Shown here one piece after another: positions 50,786 through 60,117 of a stretch of 64,000 bases of DNA. Under the pieces are notes generated by a model that saw only the letters and a list, made by a program, of their open reading frames with translations, searched no databases and had not been told where the DNA came from. Position 1 is the first letter of the stretch. Every line of letters starts with the position of its first letter. Made by a program: the position numbers and the translations under genes. The DNA is from Thermoleophilaceae bacterium (GTDB lineage: Bacteria; Actinomycetota; Thermoleophilia; Solirubrobacterales; Thermoleophilaceae), in NCBI GenBank assembly GCA_036378175.1, contig DASUWY010000005.1:1-64000 (forward strand). Reading direction: 5' to 3'.

Positions 50786-53380
50786 ATGGAGCGCCTGCTC
50801 GAGCGTGACGGGCCGCTCGCGATGCTCGAGGCGGCGGTGGCTGATGCCGTGGCGGGGCACGGGTCGCTCGTCCTGGTGGGCGGCGAGGCGGGCGTGGGCA
50901 AGACGTCGATCGTGCGCGCGCTTAGAGAGCGAATGCCGGACGGCACAGCGTTCCTCGTCGGCGCGTGCGAGCCGCTGTCGGTGCCCGTCCCGCTCGGACC
51001 CCTACGCGAGCTGGCCGAGCAGGCCGGCCTGGGCGACCTTCAGGAGAGCGGCGACAGGCTCACCCTGGCGCGCGAGCTGATCGATGCCCTCGCCCGCCGC
51101 GCGCCGGCGGTGGCGGTGGTGGAGGACGCGCACTGGGCGGATCCGACCACCCTCGATGTGATCCGCCTTCTCCCCCGCCGCCTCGAGCAGCGCCAGATCG
51201 TTCTCGCGATCACCTACCGCGACGACGAGGCAGCCGCGAACCCACCGCTGCGCCAGCTGCTCGGCGATCTCGCCACGAATCCCGCCGCGCGCCGAGTGAT
51301 GCTCAGCCCGCTCTCCGAGCCGGCGGTCCGCGAGCTGGCCGAGCCGGCGGGCATGGACGCCTCGCGGGTGGCGCAGCTCACGGGTGGTAATCCCTTTCTC
51401 GTGGTGGAGGTGATCGCCGCGGGCCACCGCCTCCCCACCACCGTGCGCGACGCGGCGCTGGCACGCGCGGCGCGGCTCACCCCGGCTGCCCGCCACGTGG
51501 TGGACGCCGCGGCGGTGATCGGCCAGCGCGTGCCCCAGGCGGTGCTGGGCGCGGTGGCCCCCGGCAGCGGGGACGCGGTGGAGGAGGCGCTGGCACGAGG
51601 CGTGCTCGTGGTGGACGACGACGTGCTGGGCTTCCGTCACGAGCTGATCCGCGAGGCCATCGAGCGCTCGATCGCGCCGCCACGCCAGGCTGAGCTACAC
51701 GCGCGTGTGGTGGACGCCCTGGAGCAGCAGCCGGGCGCGGCGGACCACGCGCGGCTCGCGCATCATGCGGAGCGCGCGGGGCGCCTCGACGCCGCCTGCC
51801 GCTACGCGGTGCTGGCGATGGCCGACGCCGAAGGCCTGGGCGCTCTCGGCGAGATGAGCCTCCAGGCCGACCGCGCGCTCCGGACCGGCGTGGGGATGAA
51901 TCCGGAGGAGCGCTTCGAGCTCCTGCTCAAGCGCTCGCGCGGCGCGAACTTCAGCGACACGCGGCTGCAGGAGGCGGTGACGCCGGCCGAGGAGGCGATC
52001 GCCCTCGCGGTGGAGATGCGCGACCCGGCTCGGGAGGCACGGGCGCTCACCGCGCTGGCCGGTGCGCTGTGGTCGCTCGACCGCGTGGTGGAGGCGCGGC
52101 AGGCCACGCTACAGGCCGTCGATCTGCTCGAGCGGACCGACGAAGTGGCAGGGCTGGCACACGCCCACGCCACGCTTCTGCGGATGGAGGCCACCGCGTT
52201 CGATCCCGAGCGGGCGATCGAGCTGGGTCCGAGAGCCCTCGAGCTGGCGCGCGCGGCCAGGCTGAAAGAGACCGAGATCGACATCTCGATCAGCGTCGGG
52301 CTCGCCCGCGGACACCGTGGTGAGGCCGACGCGCTCGACGCTCTGGGGGACGCCTGCCGGGCCGCACGCGCGGAGGGTCTCGCGATCCAGACCGTCCGTA
52401 CGTACGTGAACCTCGTGTACCTGGGCGTGCAGCTGCGAAAGCACGCCTTCGTAGACGAGACGGTGCGCGAGGCGCTCGCGCTCTTCGACGAGTACCAGAC
52501 CACGATCCCCGGCAACGCGATCGGGCTCTACAGGGCGCGCAGCCTGATCGACCGCGGCCGTTTCGACGAGGCGCTCGCCACGGTCACGCGCACCGACCTC
52601 GACTGGGCCGCCGAGGTGCCGACGGCGCACGCGATGGCCGCGATAGTGCGAGCCCGCCGGGGCGAGCCCGGCGCCTATGAGGTGCTCGAGCAGGCGTGGG
52701 AAGAGCTGCGCGGGATACCGGAGAGCTCCCGGCACGGCGCGCTGCGCACGATGCTCGTGGAGGCGGCGTGGCTGCGAGGCGATCGCGCGGCGGCACTCAC
52801 CCGGCTGAGCGACGCCCGCGACGTCCCGGTCGGACGCTTCATGCGTTCCGCGAGCGACCTCGCGGTGTGGGCGTCGCGCTTCGGAGTCGAGCTCGCCCCT
52901 CCGCCGAACGCGCCCGAGGCGGTGCAGCTGGAGCTGGCCGGCGATTGGCGCGGCGCGATCCGCGCGTGGAAGGAACTGGAGGCCCCGCACGAGGCAGCCC
53001 TCGCGGCACTCCCGGGAGACGAGCGAGCGGCGCGCGAAGCCGTGGCCGAGCTGCACCGGCTGGGCGCCGCCGGCAGCGCCCGCGCGTTCGCCCGCGAGCG
53101 GGCGGCGCACGGCGGGAGCGCTCCGCGCGGGCCGCGACGCTCCACGCTGGCGAATCCGGCCGGCCTCACACGGCGCGAGCAGGAGATCCTCGCCGAGCTG
53201 GCCACCGGCGCGACCAACTCCGCGATCGCGCGCACGCTGCACCTCTCAGAGCGCACCGTCGCGCACCACGTGTCGGCGGTGCTCGGCAAGCTCGGCGCCT
53301 CCACCCGGCTGGCCGCGGTGGAGCAGGCCAGGGCCAAGGGGCTGCTCCCTCAAGATAGGCATACGGGCGCGCAAACTTAG
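50786..53380 (+). CDS. LAL-type LuxR regulator (AAA ATPase plus HTH)
   Basis: An 864-residue regulator. Residues 1-260 form an AAA/AfsR-type ATPase with Walker A GGEAGVGKTS (residues 32-41) and Walker B-like VAVVEDAHWADPTTLDVI. The middle about 500 residues are helical, TPR-like repeats (EEAIALAVEMRDPAREARAL, ARAARLKETEIDISISVGLA). The C-terminal about 60 residues are a LuxR winged HTH (TRREQEILAELATGATNSAI, SERTVAHHVSAVLGKLGAST). Large ATP-binding LuxR regulators respond to small ligands and activate nearby operons. The adjacent cupin genes are plausible targets. ATG 50786. Confidence 0.92.
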   Translation: MERLLERDGPLAMLEAAVADAVAGHGSLVLVGGEAGVGKTSIVRALRERMPDGTAFLVGACEPLSVPVPLGPLRELAEQAGLGDLQESGDRLTLARELIDALARRAPAVAVVEDAHWADPTTLDVIRLLPRRLEQRQIVLAITYRDDEAAANPPLRQLLGDLATNPAARRVMLSPLSEPAVRELAEPAGMDASRVAQLTGGNPFLVVEVIAAGHRLPTTVRDAALARAARLTPAARHVVDAAAVIGQRVPQAVLGAVAPGSGDAVEEALARGVLVVDDDVLGFRHELIREAIERSIAPPRQAELHARVVDALEQQPGAADHARLAHHAERAGRLDAACRYAVLAMADAEGLGALGEMSLQADRALRTGVGMNPEERFELLLKRSRGANFSDTRLQEAVTPAEEAIALAVEMRDPAREARALTALAGALWSLDRVVEARQATLQAVDLLERTDEVAGLAHAHATLLRMEATAFDPERAIELGPRALELARAARLKETEIDISISVGLARGHRGEADALDALGDACRAARAEGLAIQTVRTYVNLVYLGVQLRKHAFVDETVREALALFDEYQTTIPGNAIGLYRARSLIDRGRFDEALATVTRTDLDWAAEVPTAHAMAAIVRARRGEPGAYEVLEQAWEELRGIPESSRHGALRTMLVEAAWLRGDRAAALTRLSDARDVPVGRFMRSASDLAVWASRFGVELAPPPNAPEAVQLELAGDWRGAIRAWKELEAPHEAALAALPGDERAAREAVAELHRLGAAGSARAFARERAAHGGSAPRGPRRSTLANPAGLTRREQEILAELATGATNSAIARTLHLSERTVAHHVSAVLGKLGASTRLAAVEQARAKGLLPQDRHTGAQT

Positions 53381-53458
53381 GCAACCAGGCCGATGTTTGG
53401 CCGCCCAGCTCGCCGTACGTTGCTCCTCGTCAGCCGCCAAGACGAGAGGAGCCACACG

Positions 53459-53839
53459 ATGAGCGAATACACGATGAAGCCGATCGACGAGATGGCGTCC
53501 ATACACGACGGCCTCGTGAAGCTGGCCGGCGCTGAGCTCGGCATCGAGTCGTTCGGGATGCAGGTGCTCGACGTGCCCGCCGGTTTCGCGCACTATCCCG
53601 AGCACGACCACTCCGAGGACGGCCAGGAGGAGGTCTACGTGGTGCTGCGCGGCTCCGCGAACTTCGAGGTGGACGGTGAGCGCGTGCCGCTCGACAGGGG
53701 CCGGATCATCCGGATCGCGCCGCAGTCGAGGCGCCGGCTCGACCCGGGGCCCGAGGGAGTGCGGATCCTCGCGATTGGCTGCGTGTCCGGCAAGGCGTAC
53801 GAGCGGCCCGAGGACTTCCAGCTGGCGGCGCGGTCATGA
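53459..53839 (+). CDS. Cupin-domain protein
   Basis: A 126-residue single-cupin protein. The motif HYPEHDHSEDGQEEVYVVLR supplies the His/His/Glu metal ligands of cupin motif 1, and PLDRGRIIRIAPQSRRRL is the second part with few His residues. ATG 53459 follows GAGAGGAG. The gene overlaps the next cupin by ATGA, and both follow the LAL regulator. The substrate is unknown. Confidence 0.82.
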   Translation: MSEYTMKPIDEMASIHDGLVKLAGAELGIESFGMQVLDVPAGFAHYPEHDHSEDGQEEVYVVLRGSANFEVDGERVPLDRGRIIRIAPQSRRRLDPGPEGVRILAIGCVSGKAYERPEDFQLAARS

Positions 53840-54363
53840 ACGACGAGACGTTCTGGTTCCTGGGCACGCTTGTGCGCATGAAGGTGGACGGGCGGCAGAC
53901 GGGCGGGCGCCTGGCCCTGTGGGAGGGGATCCTTCCGCGCGGCGCCGCTCCCCCACTCCACTCGCATCCGCAGGACGAGACGTTCTACCTGCTCGACGGG
54001 CGGCTCACCGTGTGGGTGGTCGAACCCGAGCTCGCCCGTGCCGGCGGCGACCCTCCGGAATGGGTCTCCACGCACGCGCGCGCGTGCGAGGTGGGCGGCG
54101 CGCTGTGCGCGCCCGGCGGCACGCCGCACACCTTCCGCGTGGAGTCCGACACGGCCAAGATGCTGTTTCTCTCAACTCCGGCGGGCATCGAGGACTTCGT
54201 CCGCGGGCTCGCGGAGCCGGCGCAGTGGCCATGGCTCCAGCCGCCACCCGACGGGCCGCGTGTGTCCGCCGAGCAGATGGCGGCGGTGGAGCGCCACACG
54301 GGGATGGTGCGGTACGGACCTCCGCCTCCGTCGCCGATGAAGCGGGAAATCACACGAACGTGA
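53836..54363 (+). CDS. Cupin-domain protein
   Basis: A 175-residue protein of the quercetinase-like single-cupin type. Motif 1 is PLHSHPQDETFYLLDGRLTV, with His, His and Glu ligands, and motif 2 lies in LCAPGGTPHTFRVESDTAK with the final His. The C-terminal 50 residues are Pro-rich. The start overlaps the preceding cupin's stop. The pair may act on one pathway; nothing in the sequence names it. Confidence 0.82.
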   Translation: MNDETFWFLGTLVRMKVDGRQTGGRLALWEGILPRGAAPPLHSHPQDETFYLLDGRLTVWVVEPELARAGGDPPEWVSTHARACEVGGALCAPGGTPHTFRVESDTAKMLFLSTPAGIEDFVRGLAEPAQWPWLQPPPDGPRVSAEQMAAVERHTGMVRYGPPPPSPMKREITRT

Positions 54364-54405
54364 TGATTCGGCGCACTGGCGCGCACGGGAGCCTTGCTCT
54401 TCCAC

Positions 54406-54780
54406 ATGACGGATGACCCCACTCGCCAGCTGCCGCCAGACGCGCCTCGGCCATGCCCGGAATGTGGGAACCCGGTGCCGCCAGGCTCCGAGTTCTGCCC
54501 CACGTGCGGACACAGAATGCGGCCCAGGCGGTCCCCTTGGCCGATCGTGCTCGCCGCGCTGGTGGCGCTGGCGGCGGGCGTGGGCATCGCGCTGGCGGTG
54601 TCGAACGGCGGGAGCAGCGACAACTCAGCCACCGTGACGAAGCCGGTGGTGTCGACCGTGACCACGTCCCACACCACGAGCGTCACGGTGAAGACGCCCA
54701 CCCGGACGGTCACGGCTCCCGCCCCCACCGTCACCGTGACCGCCCCCACGCCCACCCGGACGAACGCGACCGCTCCGTAG
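54406..54780 (+). CDS. Zinc-ribbon, single-helix membrane protein
   Basis: A 124-residue protein. Residues 16-35 hold two CxxC pairs (PCPECGNPVPPGSEFCPTCG) of a zinc ribbon. A helix follows at about 46-64 (IVLAALVALAAGVGIALAVS), then a Ser/Thr/Val-rich tail (repeated TVTAP-like units), probably outside the cell. Such proteins are frequent in actinobacteria and have no assigned task. I use ATG 54406; a TTG at 54394 is also in frame. Confidence 0.7.
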   Translation: MTDDPTRQLPPDAPRPCPECGNPVPPGSEFCPTCGHRMRPRRSPWPIVLAALVALAAGVGIALAVSNGGSSDNSATVTKPVVSTVTTSHTTSVTVKTPTRTVTAPAPTVTVTAPTPTRTNATAP

Positions 54781-54798
54781 CGCTGGCATGCTTCGGGC

Positions 54799-55707
54799 GT
54801 GCGCGACGACGTGCCCATCCACATCGACGACGTCCGCCCGCACCGCTGGGACGCGGGCGAGATCGGTGCCTCTCGCAAGCGGCTCGCACAGGCCGCGGGC
54901 GCGAAGCGGCTCGGCGTGGCGATCATCGAGATCGATCCCGGCAAGCGCTCCACCCCACCCCACAGCCACGCCGACGAGGACGAGGCGTTCCTCGTGCTCG
55001 CCGGGCGCGGCCTGAGCTATCAGCTCTCCGCGCGGGGCGAGGCGCGCACCTACGAGATCGGGGTGGACGACCTGCTGTGGCATCCGTCCAACGGGGACGC
55101 CCACACCCTCATCGCGGGCCCGGAAGGCCTGACGGTGCTCGTGGCCGCCGAGGGCACTCGCAACCACGTGACCTACCTGCCGCGCACGAACCAGTTCTGG
55201 ATGGGACCGGTGTGGTCGCCGGCCGACACGCCGCCGCCGTTCAACGCAGACGCGGAGCTCGGTCCGCTCGAGCTCCCGGAGCCGACGAGGGAGCGGCCGC
55301 CCACGATCCGCAACCTCAGCGAGTTGCCGATCGAGGAGTTCCGCCAGGGCAGGCTCGCGTCCGCCGCGCGAGGCGTCCACCAGATGGGCGCGGACAGGAT
55401 CGTGCTCGCGCAGGACGAGATGCCGCCGGACACTCACAACACGGACCTTCACTTCCACTCCGCGCGCGAGGAGGCGTGGTTCGTCCGCGGCGGCAGCGGC
55501 ATTGCGCGGCTCGGCGAGCAGGCACACGAGCTGCGCACCGGCTCGTTCTGGCTCTGCCGCGAGAACACGGGCGTGGGACACCGCGTGGAGGTGGGCGCGG
55601 GTGGGATGCAGCTCGTGACGATGGGCGATCTCATCCCGGGCGACGTGTGCGTGTATCCCGAGAAGCGCACGTTCAAGCCGGCGCGCGGCCTGGAGGTTCC
55701 GTACTAG
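54799..55707 (+). CDS. Bicupin protein
   Basis: A 302-residue protein with two cupin domains. The first (residues about 25-120) has TPPHSHADEDEAFLVLAGR and the second (about 195-285) has LHFHSAREEAWFVRGGSG. The layout resembles the homogentisate 1,2-dioxygenase/oxalate decarboxylase style of duplicated cupin, but neither enzyme's signature is clear. GTG 54799. It follows the zinc-ribbon gene by 18 bases and may share the LAL-controlled run. Confidence 0.78.
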   Translation: MRDDVPIHIDDVRPHRWDAGEIGASRKRLAQAAGAKRLGVAIIEIDPGKRSTPPHSHADEDEAFLVLAGRGLSYQLSARGEARTYEIGVDDLLWHPSNGDAHTLIAGPEGLTVLVAAEGTRNHVTYLPRTNQFWMGPVWSPADTPPPFNADAELGPLELPEPTRERPPTIRNLSELPIEEFRQGRLASAARGVHQMGADRIVLAQDEMPPDTHNTDLHFHSAREEAWFVRGGSGIARLGEQAHELRTGSFWLCRENTGVGHRVEVGAGGMQLVTMGDLIPGDVCVYPEKRTFKPARGLEVPY

Positions 55708-55732
55708 CGCTTCCGGGTAGGCGTGTCGGACC

Positions 55733-56788
55733 ATGAGAGTCGTAGTACTCGGAGCCACCGGCAACGTCGGGACGAGCACGGTGAGGGCGCTGTCCGGCGA
55801 CCCCGAGGTCGATTCGATCGTCGGCGTGGCGCGCCGCCTGCCGGAGCTGAACGTGCACAAGGTCGACTGGCGGCAGGCGGACATCCGCACGGCCGACCTC
55901 ACATCGCTCTTCCACGGCGCGGACGCCATCGGGCACCTCGCGTGGCTGATCCAGCCCTCGCGCGACCTTCAGACCACCCGCTCGGTGAACGTCGACGGAA
56001 GCGCGCGCGTGTTCCGTGCAGTGGCGGAAGCCGGCGTGCCGGCACTCGTGTACGCGTCGTCGGTGGGCGCCTACTCGCCCGGCCCCAAGGACAGGCTCGT
56101 GGACGAGAGCTGGCCCACGAACGGCGTGGAGAGCTCGTTCTACGGTCGCCACAAGGCGGAGGTGGAGCGCCTGCTCGACGACTTCGAGCGCGAGCACGGC
56201 GACGCCGTCCGGGTCGTGCGTATGCGCCCGGGTCTCATCTTCAAGCGCGGGGCGGCTTCGGGCATCAGGCGGCTGTTCATCGGCCCGCTCGCTCCGAGCC
56301 CGCTCATGCGCGCGGGTGTCATCCCGCTCGTTCCCGACATCCCGCGGCTGCGCTTCCAGGCCGTGCATTCCGCGGACGTTGGCGAGGCGTACCGTCTGGG
56401 CGTCACCCGTGACGTCCGCGGGGCCTTCAACGTCGCGGCGGACCCTGTGCTCGACCCGCAGGAGCTCGGCCGGCTGCTGGGCGCCCGCCCCGTGCGGATT
56501 CCGGCGGGAGTACTTCGCGCACTTGCCGACATCAGCTGGCGCGTGAAGCTTCAGCCCACCCCTCCCGGCTGGCTCGACCTCGCGCTCGGAACGCCCCTCA
56601 TGGACATCACGCGCGCGCGGGAGGAGCTCGGCTGGACACCGCGGCACACCTCTGGCGAGGCGCTCCTCGAACTGCTCGACGGGTTGAGCAGGTCCGACGG
56701 CGAGCCCACTCCCCCACTCTCGCCGAGCGGCGGCGGGCCGCTCCGCGTGCGCGAGCTGCTCACCGGAGTGGGCAAGAAGGCCACCTGA
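55733..56788 (+). CDS. NAD-dependent epimerase/dehydratase-type protein
   Basis: A 351-residue extended SDR. The Rossmann loop is VVVLGATGNVGTSTVRAL, and the catalytic Ser/Tyr/Lys region is LVYASSVGAYSPGPKDR followed by SSFYGRHKAEVERLLD. The substrate-binding half holds HSADVGEAYRLGVTRDVRGA, and a GWTPRHTSGEALLELLDGL end is seen. The sugar or other substrate cannot be deduced. ATG 55733. Confidence 0.85.
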   Translation: MRVVVLGATGNVGTSTVRALSGDPEVDSIVGVARRLPELNVHKVDWRQADIRTADLTSLFHGADAIGHLAWLIQPSRDLQTTRSVNVDGSARVFRAVAEAGVPALVYASSVGAYSPGPKDRLVDESWPTNGVESSFYGRHKAEVERLLDDFEREHGDAVRVVRMRPGLIFKRGAASGIRRLFIGPLAPSPLMRAGVIPLVPDIPRLRFQAVHSADVGEAYRLGVTRDVRGAFNVAADPVLDPQELGRLLGARPVRIPAGVLRALADISWRVKLQPTPPGWLDLALGTPLMDITRAREELGWTPRHTSGEALLELLDGLSRSDGEPTPPLSPSGGGPLRVRELLTGVGKKAT

Positions 56789-56864
56789 GCCAGGCGCGCG
56801 ATTCGCCCGGGACGAACCGGGTATCCCGCCTAGCGTCCACAACGTCGAACGACGAGGAGGAACC

Positions 56865-57101
56865 ATGGAGGCAGGCCAGCAGGAGGCCGGACACGTAACC
56901 GGCACCAAGGACAAGGACTACAACCTGATCTGGTTCACCGAGCAGTCACTCAGCAACGCGCTTCGCCTCGAGACCTACATCCAGGACGCCGAGCGCGACG
57001 GCGACTCCGACCTGGCGGAATTCTTCCGCCGCGCCCAGGCCGCAAGCCGCAAGGGCGGCGAGCAGGGCAAGGAGATGCTCCGCAGCCGGCTCTCGAGCTG
57101 A
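56865..57101 (+). CDS. Small helical protein, function unknown
   Basis: A 78-residue, strongly helical, acidic protein. The segment NALRLETYIQDAERDGDSDL, then AEFFRRAQAASRKGGEQGKE, suggests a two-helix hairpin. It resembles small actinobacterial and cyanobacterial proteins with a half ferritin-like helix pair, as I recall. AGGAGGAACC precedes ATG 56865. It lies 16 bases before the cysteine hydrolase gene, probably in one transcript. Confidence 0.65.
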   Translation: MEAGQQEAGHVTGTKDKDYNLIWFTEQSLSNALRLETYIQDAERDGDSDLAEFFRRAQAASRKGGEQGKEMLRSRLSS

Positions 57102-57117
57102 CGCGCCGGGAAACCAG

Positions 57118-57651
57118 ATGAGCTCGGCGCTCCTCGTGATCGACATGCTCAACCCCTACGACCACGAGGACGCCGAGCCCCTCATGGAATCGGCGCGCGA
57201 CGTCGTGCCGACGATGGCCAGGCTGATCGGACGGGCACGCGATGCCGATCTGCTCACGGTCTACGTGAACGACAACCACGGCGACTGGACGGCGGGCCGC
57301 GGCAAGATCAGCAGGCGGGCGCTCGAGGGACGGGCGCCGGAGCTGATCGAGCCCATCCTCCCGCCGGCGGAACTGCCGTTCGTGGTGAAGGCCCGCCACT
57401 CCGTGTTCTACGAGACCCAGCTCGAGTACCTCCTCAGGCAGGAGGAGATCGACACCCTCTTCCTCACGGGCCAGGTCACGGAGCAGTGCATCCTGTACTC
57501 GGCGCTCGATGGCTATGTGCGCCACTTCTCCGTGAACGTCGTAGCCGACGCCGTGGCTCACATCGATCGCGGGCTCGCGGATGCCGCGCTGCGCATGATG
57601 GAGACGAACATGCGCGCGGACATCGTGGATGCGGAGTCCGTGAAGCTCTAG
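57118..57651 (+). CDS. Isochorismatase-family cysteine hydrolase
   Basis: A 177-residue hydrolase. The triad is Asp9 (LLVIDMLNPYDH), the Lys in FVVKARHSVFY and the Cys in TGQVTEQCILYSALDGY. All are intact, as in nicotinamidase and related enzymes. The substrate is unknown; the family ranges from nicotinamide to N-carbamoyl compounds. ATG 57118. Its stop shares CTAG 57648-57651 with the convergent glutamate decarboxylase. Confidence 0.88.
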   Translation: MSSALLVIDMLNPYDHEDAEPLMESARDVVPTMARLIGRARDADLLTVYVNDNHGDWTAGRGKISRRALEGRAPELIEPILPPAELPFVVKARHSVFYETQLEYLLRQEEIDTLFLTGQVTEQCILYSALDGYVRHFSVNVVADAVAHIDRGLADAALRMMETNMRADIVDAESVKL

Positions 57652-59012
57652 TGCCGGAAGGCCTCGCGCTCCTCCTTGCTGCGCTCCGGCAGCGGGTGGC
57701 TCAGCTTCTGCAGCGATTCCGTCTGCTCGCGCAGATCCCGCACGAACAGGTCGGCCATGTCGTGTGTCATGCCGGCGCGAACCACCACCCGAAGCACCGC
57801 CAGATCCTCGCGGTTCGCGGGGAACGTGTAGGCGGGAACGAGCCAGCCGCGCTCGCGTAGCCGCAGAGAGACGTCGAACACCGAGTAGTTCTCAACATCC
57901 GGCGCCACCGTGAAGGCGAACACCGGCAGCTGGCTGCCGTCGGTGATCAGCCGGTACTGGCCGATCTTCTCGACGTCGGACGCGATGTGCATCGCCACGT
58001 CGCGCGCCACGCCCTGCACGGTCCGGTAGCCCTCGAAGCCGAGGCTGATCAGCATGAAGTACTGCGCCACCACCTGGCTGCCGGGGCGCGAGAAGTTGAG
58101 CGCGAACGTCGGCATCTTGCCGCCCAGGTAGTTCACCTCGAACACGAGGTCGCGGGGCAGCGCCTCCTTGTCGCGCCACAGCGCCCAGCCCACGCCCGGG
58201 TACACGAGGCCGTACTTGTGCCCGGAGGCGTTGATCGACTGCACGCGCGGCAGGCGGAAGTCCCACTCGAGGTCGGGGTCGAGGAAGGGAGCGATGAAGC
58301 CGCCTGAGGCAGCGTCGACGTGGATCGGGACGTCCGGCCCTCCCCCGGCCGCGAGCTTGTCGAGCGCGTCCGAGATCTCCTTCACAGGCTCGTAGCTTCC
58401 GTCGAAGGTCGAGCCGAGGATGGCCACGACGCCGATCGTGTTCTCGTCGCAGAGCTTCACCGCCTCCTCGGCCCCGAGGTTGAAGCGGTCGCCCTCCATC
58501 GGCACGTATCGCGGTTCCACGTCCCAGTAGCGGCAGAACTTCTCCCAGCACACCTGCACGTTGATCCCCATCACGAGGTTGGGCCGCTCCGCGGGCTTCC
58601 CGGCCGCGCGCATGCGCTCGCGCCAGCGCCACTTGAGCGCGAGCCCGCCGAGCATCGCCGCCTCGCTGGAGCCGGTGGTGGAACAGCCGGTGGCGGGGGC
58701 GCCGCCGGGCGCGTGCCAGAGGTTGCCGAGCATGTTCACGCAGCGGTTCTCGAGCTCCGCCGTCTGCGGGTACTCGTCCTTGTCGATCATGTTCTTGTCG
58801 GCCGTCGCCGCCATCAGCTGCGCGCCTGCCGGCGGCATCCAGGTGGTGACGAAGGTGGCGAGGTTGAGCCTCGAGTTGCCGTCCAGCAGCAGCTCGTTCG
58901 AGATCAGGTCGCTCATCACGTCGCCGAAGCCGTCCTTCGGAACCTCGTCATGCGGCAGACGGCCGAGAAGTTCCTCGAGCACGAGGCGTGAGTCGTCGCT
59001 GGTGCGGGCCAA
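57648..59012 (-). CDS. gadB: Glutamate decarboxylase
   Basis: A 454-residue PLP enzyme converting glutamate to GABA with uptake of a proton. The PLP-binding segment is INASGHKYGLVYPGVGWALW with the Schiff-base Lys, the Asp region is HVDAASGGFIAPFLDPDLEW, and the front contains CSTTGSSEAAMLGGLALKWR. The length fits bacterial GadB. I chose TTG 59012 because AAGGAG sits six bases upstream and the following residues, ARTSDDSRLVLEELLGRLP, look authentic. A longer frame to 59087 would overlap the divergent oxidoreductase. No GABA antiporter is adjacent, so a role in acid resistance is possible but unproven. Confidence 0.93.
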   Translation of the reverse strand: MARTSDDSRLVLEELLGRLPHDEVPKDGFGDVMSDLISNELLLDGNSRLNLATFVTTWMPPAGAQLMAATADKNMIDKDEYPQTAELENRCVNMLGNLWHAPGGAPATGCSTTGSSEAAMLGGLALKWRWRERMRAAGKPAERPNLVMGINVQVCWEKFCRYWDVEPRYVPMEGDRFNLGAEEAVKLCDENTIGVVAILGSTFDGSYEPVKEISDALDKLAAGGGPDVPIHVDAASGGFIAPFLDPDLEWDFRLPRVQSINASGHKYGLVYPGVGWALWRDKEALPRDLVFEVNYLGGKMPTFALNFSRPGSQVVAQYFMLISLGFEGYRTVQGVARDVAMHIASDVEKIGQYRLITDGSQLPVFAFTVAPDVENYSVFDVSLRLRERGWLVPAYTFPANREDLAVLRVVVRAGMTHDMADLFVRDLREQTESLQKLSHPLPERSKEEREAFRH

Positions 59013-59077
59013 GGGGGCTCCTTTCTGCGGGGCCAGACGGTGGTGCCTGTGCCTAGCGTGGCAGGATTCCGAAGTCC

Positions 59078-59965
59078 GTGAGGGCAATCGAGGTCACAGA
59101 ATTGGGCGGACCCGAGGTGCTGCGGCCCGCCGAGCGCCCTGAACCTGAGGCAGGGCCGGGGCAGGTGGTGGTGCGCGTGCGCGCCGCCAACGTCAATCCC
59201 ACGGACCTCGGCGCCCGCACCGGCCACGGTCCGCGTGGCGTGCCCGAGCCGCCCTTCGTGCTCGGCTGGGACTTCGCTGGAGACGTGGAGTCCACAGGCG
59301 AGCGGGTGGTGGGGATGATCCACTGGTACGACAACGAGGGCCAGGTGGGCGCCTACGCCGAGGCCATCGCGGTGGACGCCGACTGGATCGTGCCGCTCCC
59401 CGATGGGCTCGACTACGTCCCCGCCGCAACGATCCCGCTCAACGCGCTGACCGCCGTGCAGGGCCTCGAGCTGCTCGGGCTCCCGCCTTCGAGCACCCTG
59501 CTCGTGACCGGGGCGAGCGGGGCGGTGGGCGGGTTCGCGGTGCAGCTCGCGGCGCGCGCGGGCCACCGCGTGATCGCCACGGCGAGCACGGGCGACGAGG
59601 AGTGGGTGGCGAGCCTCGGCGCCCACCAGGTGCTGCCGCGCGACGCGGACCTCGGCGCGCTCGACCCGGTGCCGGCGGTGTTCGACGCCGTGCCGCTGGG
59701 CGAGCCGGCGCTCGCGGCCGTGCAGGACGGTGGGACCGTGGTGTCCACCCGCAAGGTGCCCGGCGCGGATCCGGCGCGCGGCATTCGCCAGGAGGTGTTC
59801 CTCATCCATCCCGATCGCGACATGCTCGCTCGGCTGGTCGACGATGTCGCGGAGGGCCGCCTGAGGACGCGCGTGGACCGCACGCTGCCGCTCACCGACG
59901 CCGCCGAGGCGCACCGCCTAAACGAGGCCGGTGGGCTGCGCGGCAAGGTCGTGCTCCTGCCCTAG
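59078..59965 (+). CDS. Quinone oxidoreductase-like NAD(P)-dependent protein
   Basis: A 295-residue medium-chain dehydrogenase of the zinc-free quinone oxidoreductase group. It has the N-terminus RAIEVTELGGPEVLRPAERP, the NVNPTDLGARTG loop, the nucleotide motif VTGASGAVGGFAVQLAARAG and the C-terminal HRLNEAGGLRGKVVLLP. No zinc-binding Cys cluster is present. GTG 59078 leads the conserved start. It is divergent from gadB with 65 bases between starts. The substrate is unknown. Confidence 0.87.
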   Translation: MRAIEVTELGGPEVLRPAERPEPEAGPGQVVVRVRAANVNPTDLGARTGHGPRGVPEPPFVLGWDFAGDVESTGERVVGMIHWYDNEGQVGAYAEAIAVDADWIVPLPDGLDYVPAATIPLNALTAVQGLELLGLPPSSTLLVTGASGAVGGFAVQLAARAGHRVIATASTGDEEWVASLGAHQVLPRDADLGALDPVPAVFDAVPLGEPALAAVQDGGTVVSTRKVPGADPARGIRQEVFLIHPDRDMLARLVDDVAEGRLRTRVDRTLPLTDAAEAHRLNEAGGLRGKVVLLP

Positions 59966-59988
59966 CACTGCCGCGCCATGTTCGTGGG

Positions 59989-60002
59989 GTGACAACAGTC
60001 AC
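59989..60002. promoter_or_regulatory. Small palindrome ahead of the FAD oxidoreductase gene
   Basis: GTGAC-AACA-GTCAC is a perfect 5-bp inverted repeat in the 152-base gap, 116 bases before the ATG at 60118. It may be an operator. I see nothing else in the gap besides the AAAGGAG ribosome site. Confidence 0.25.
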
Positions 60003-60117
60003 AACACCGGCGAGGCGATCCGTGGTAGGACACGCAGTGACGCCGAGTGATCCACACGGTACACCCGTCCCGTAACTGCCCCAATCACTCCCTCCCTGGC
60101 CCAAAGGAGTTCCCCTC

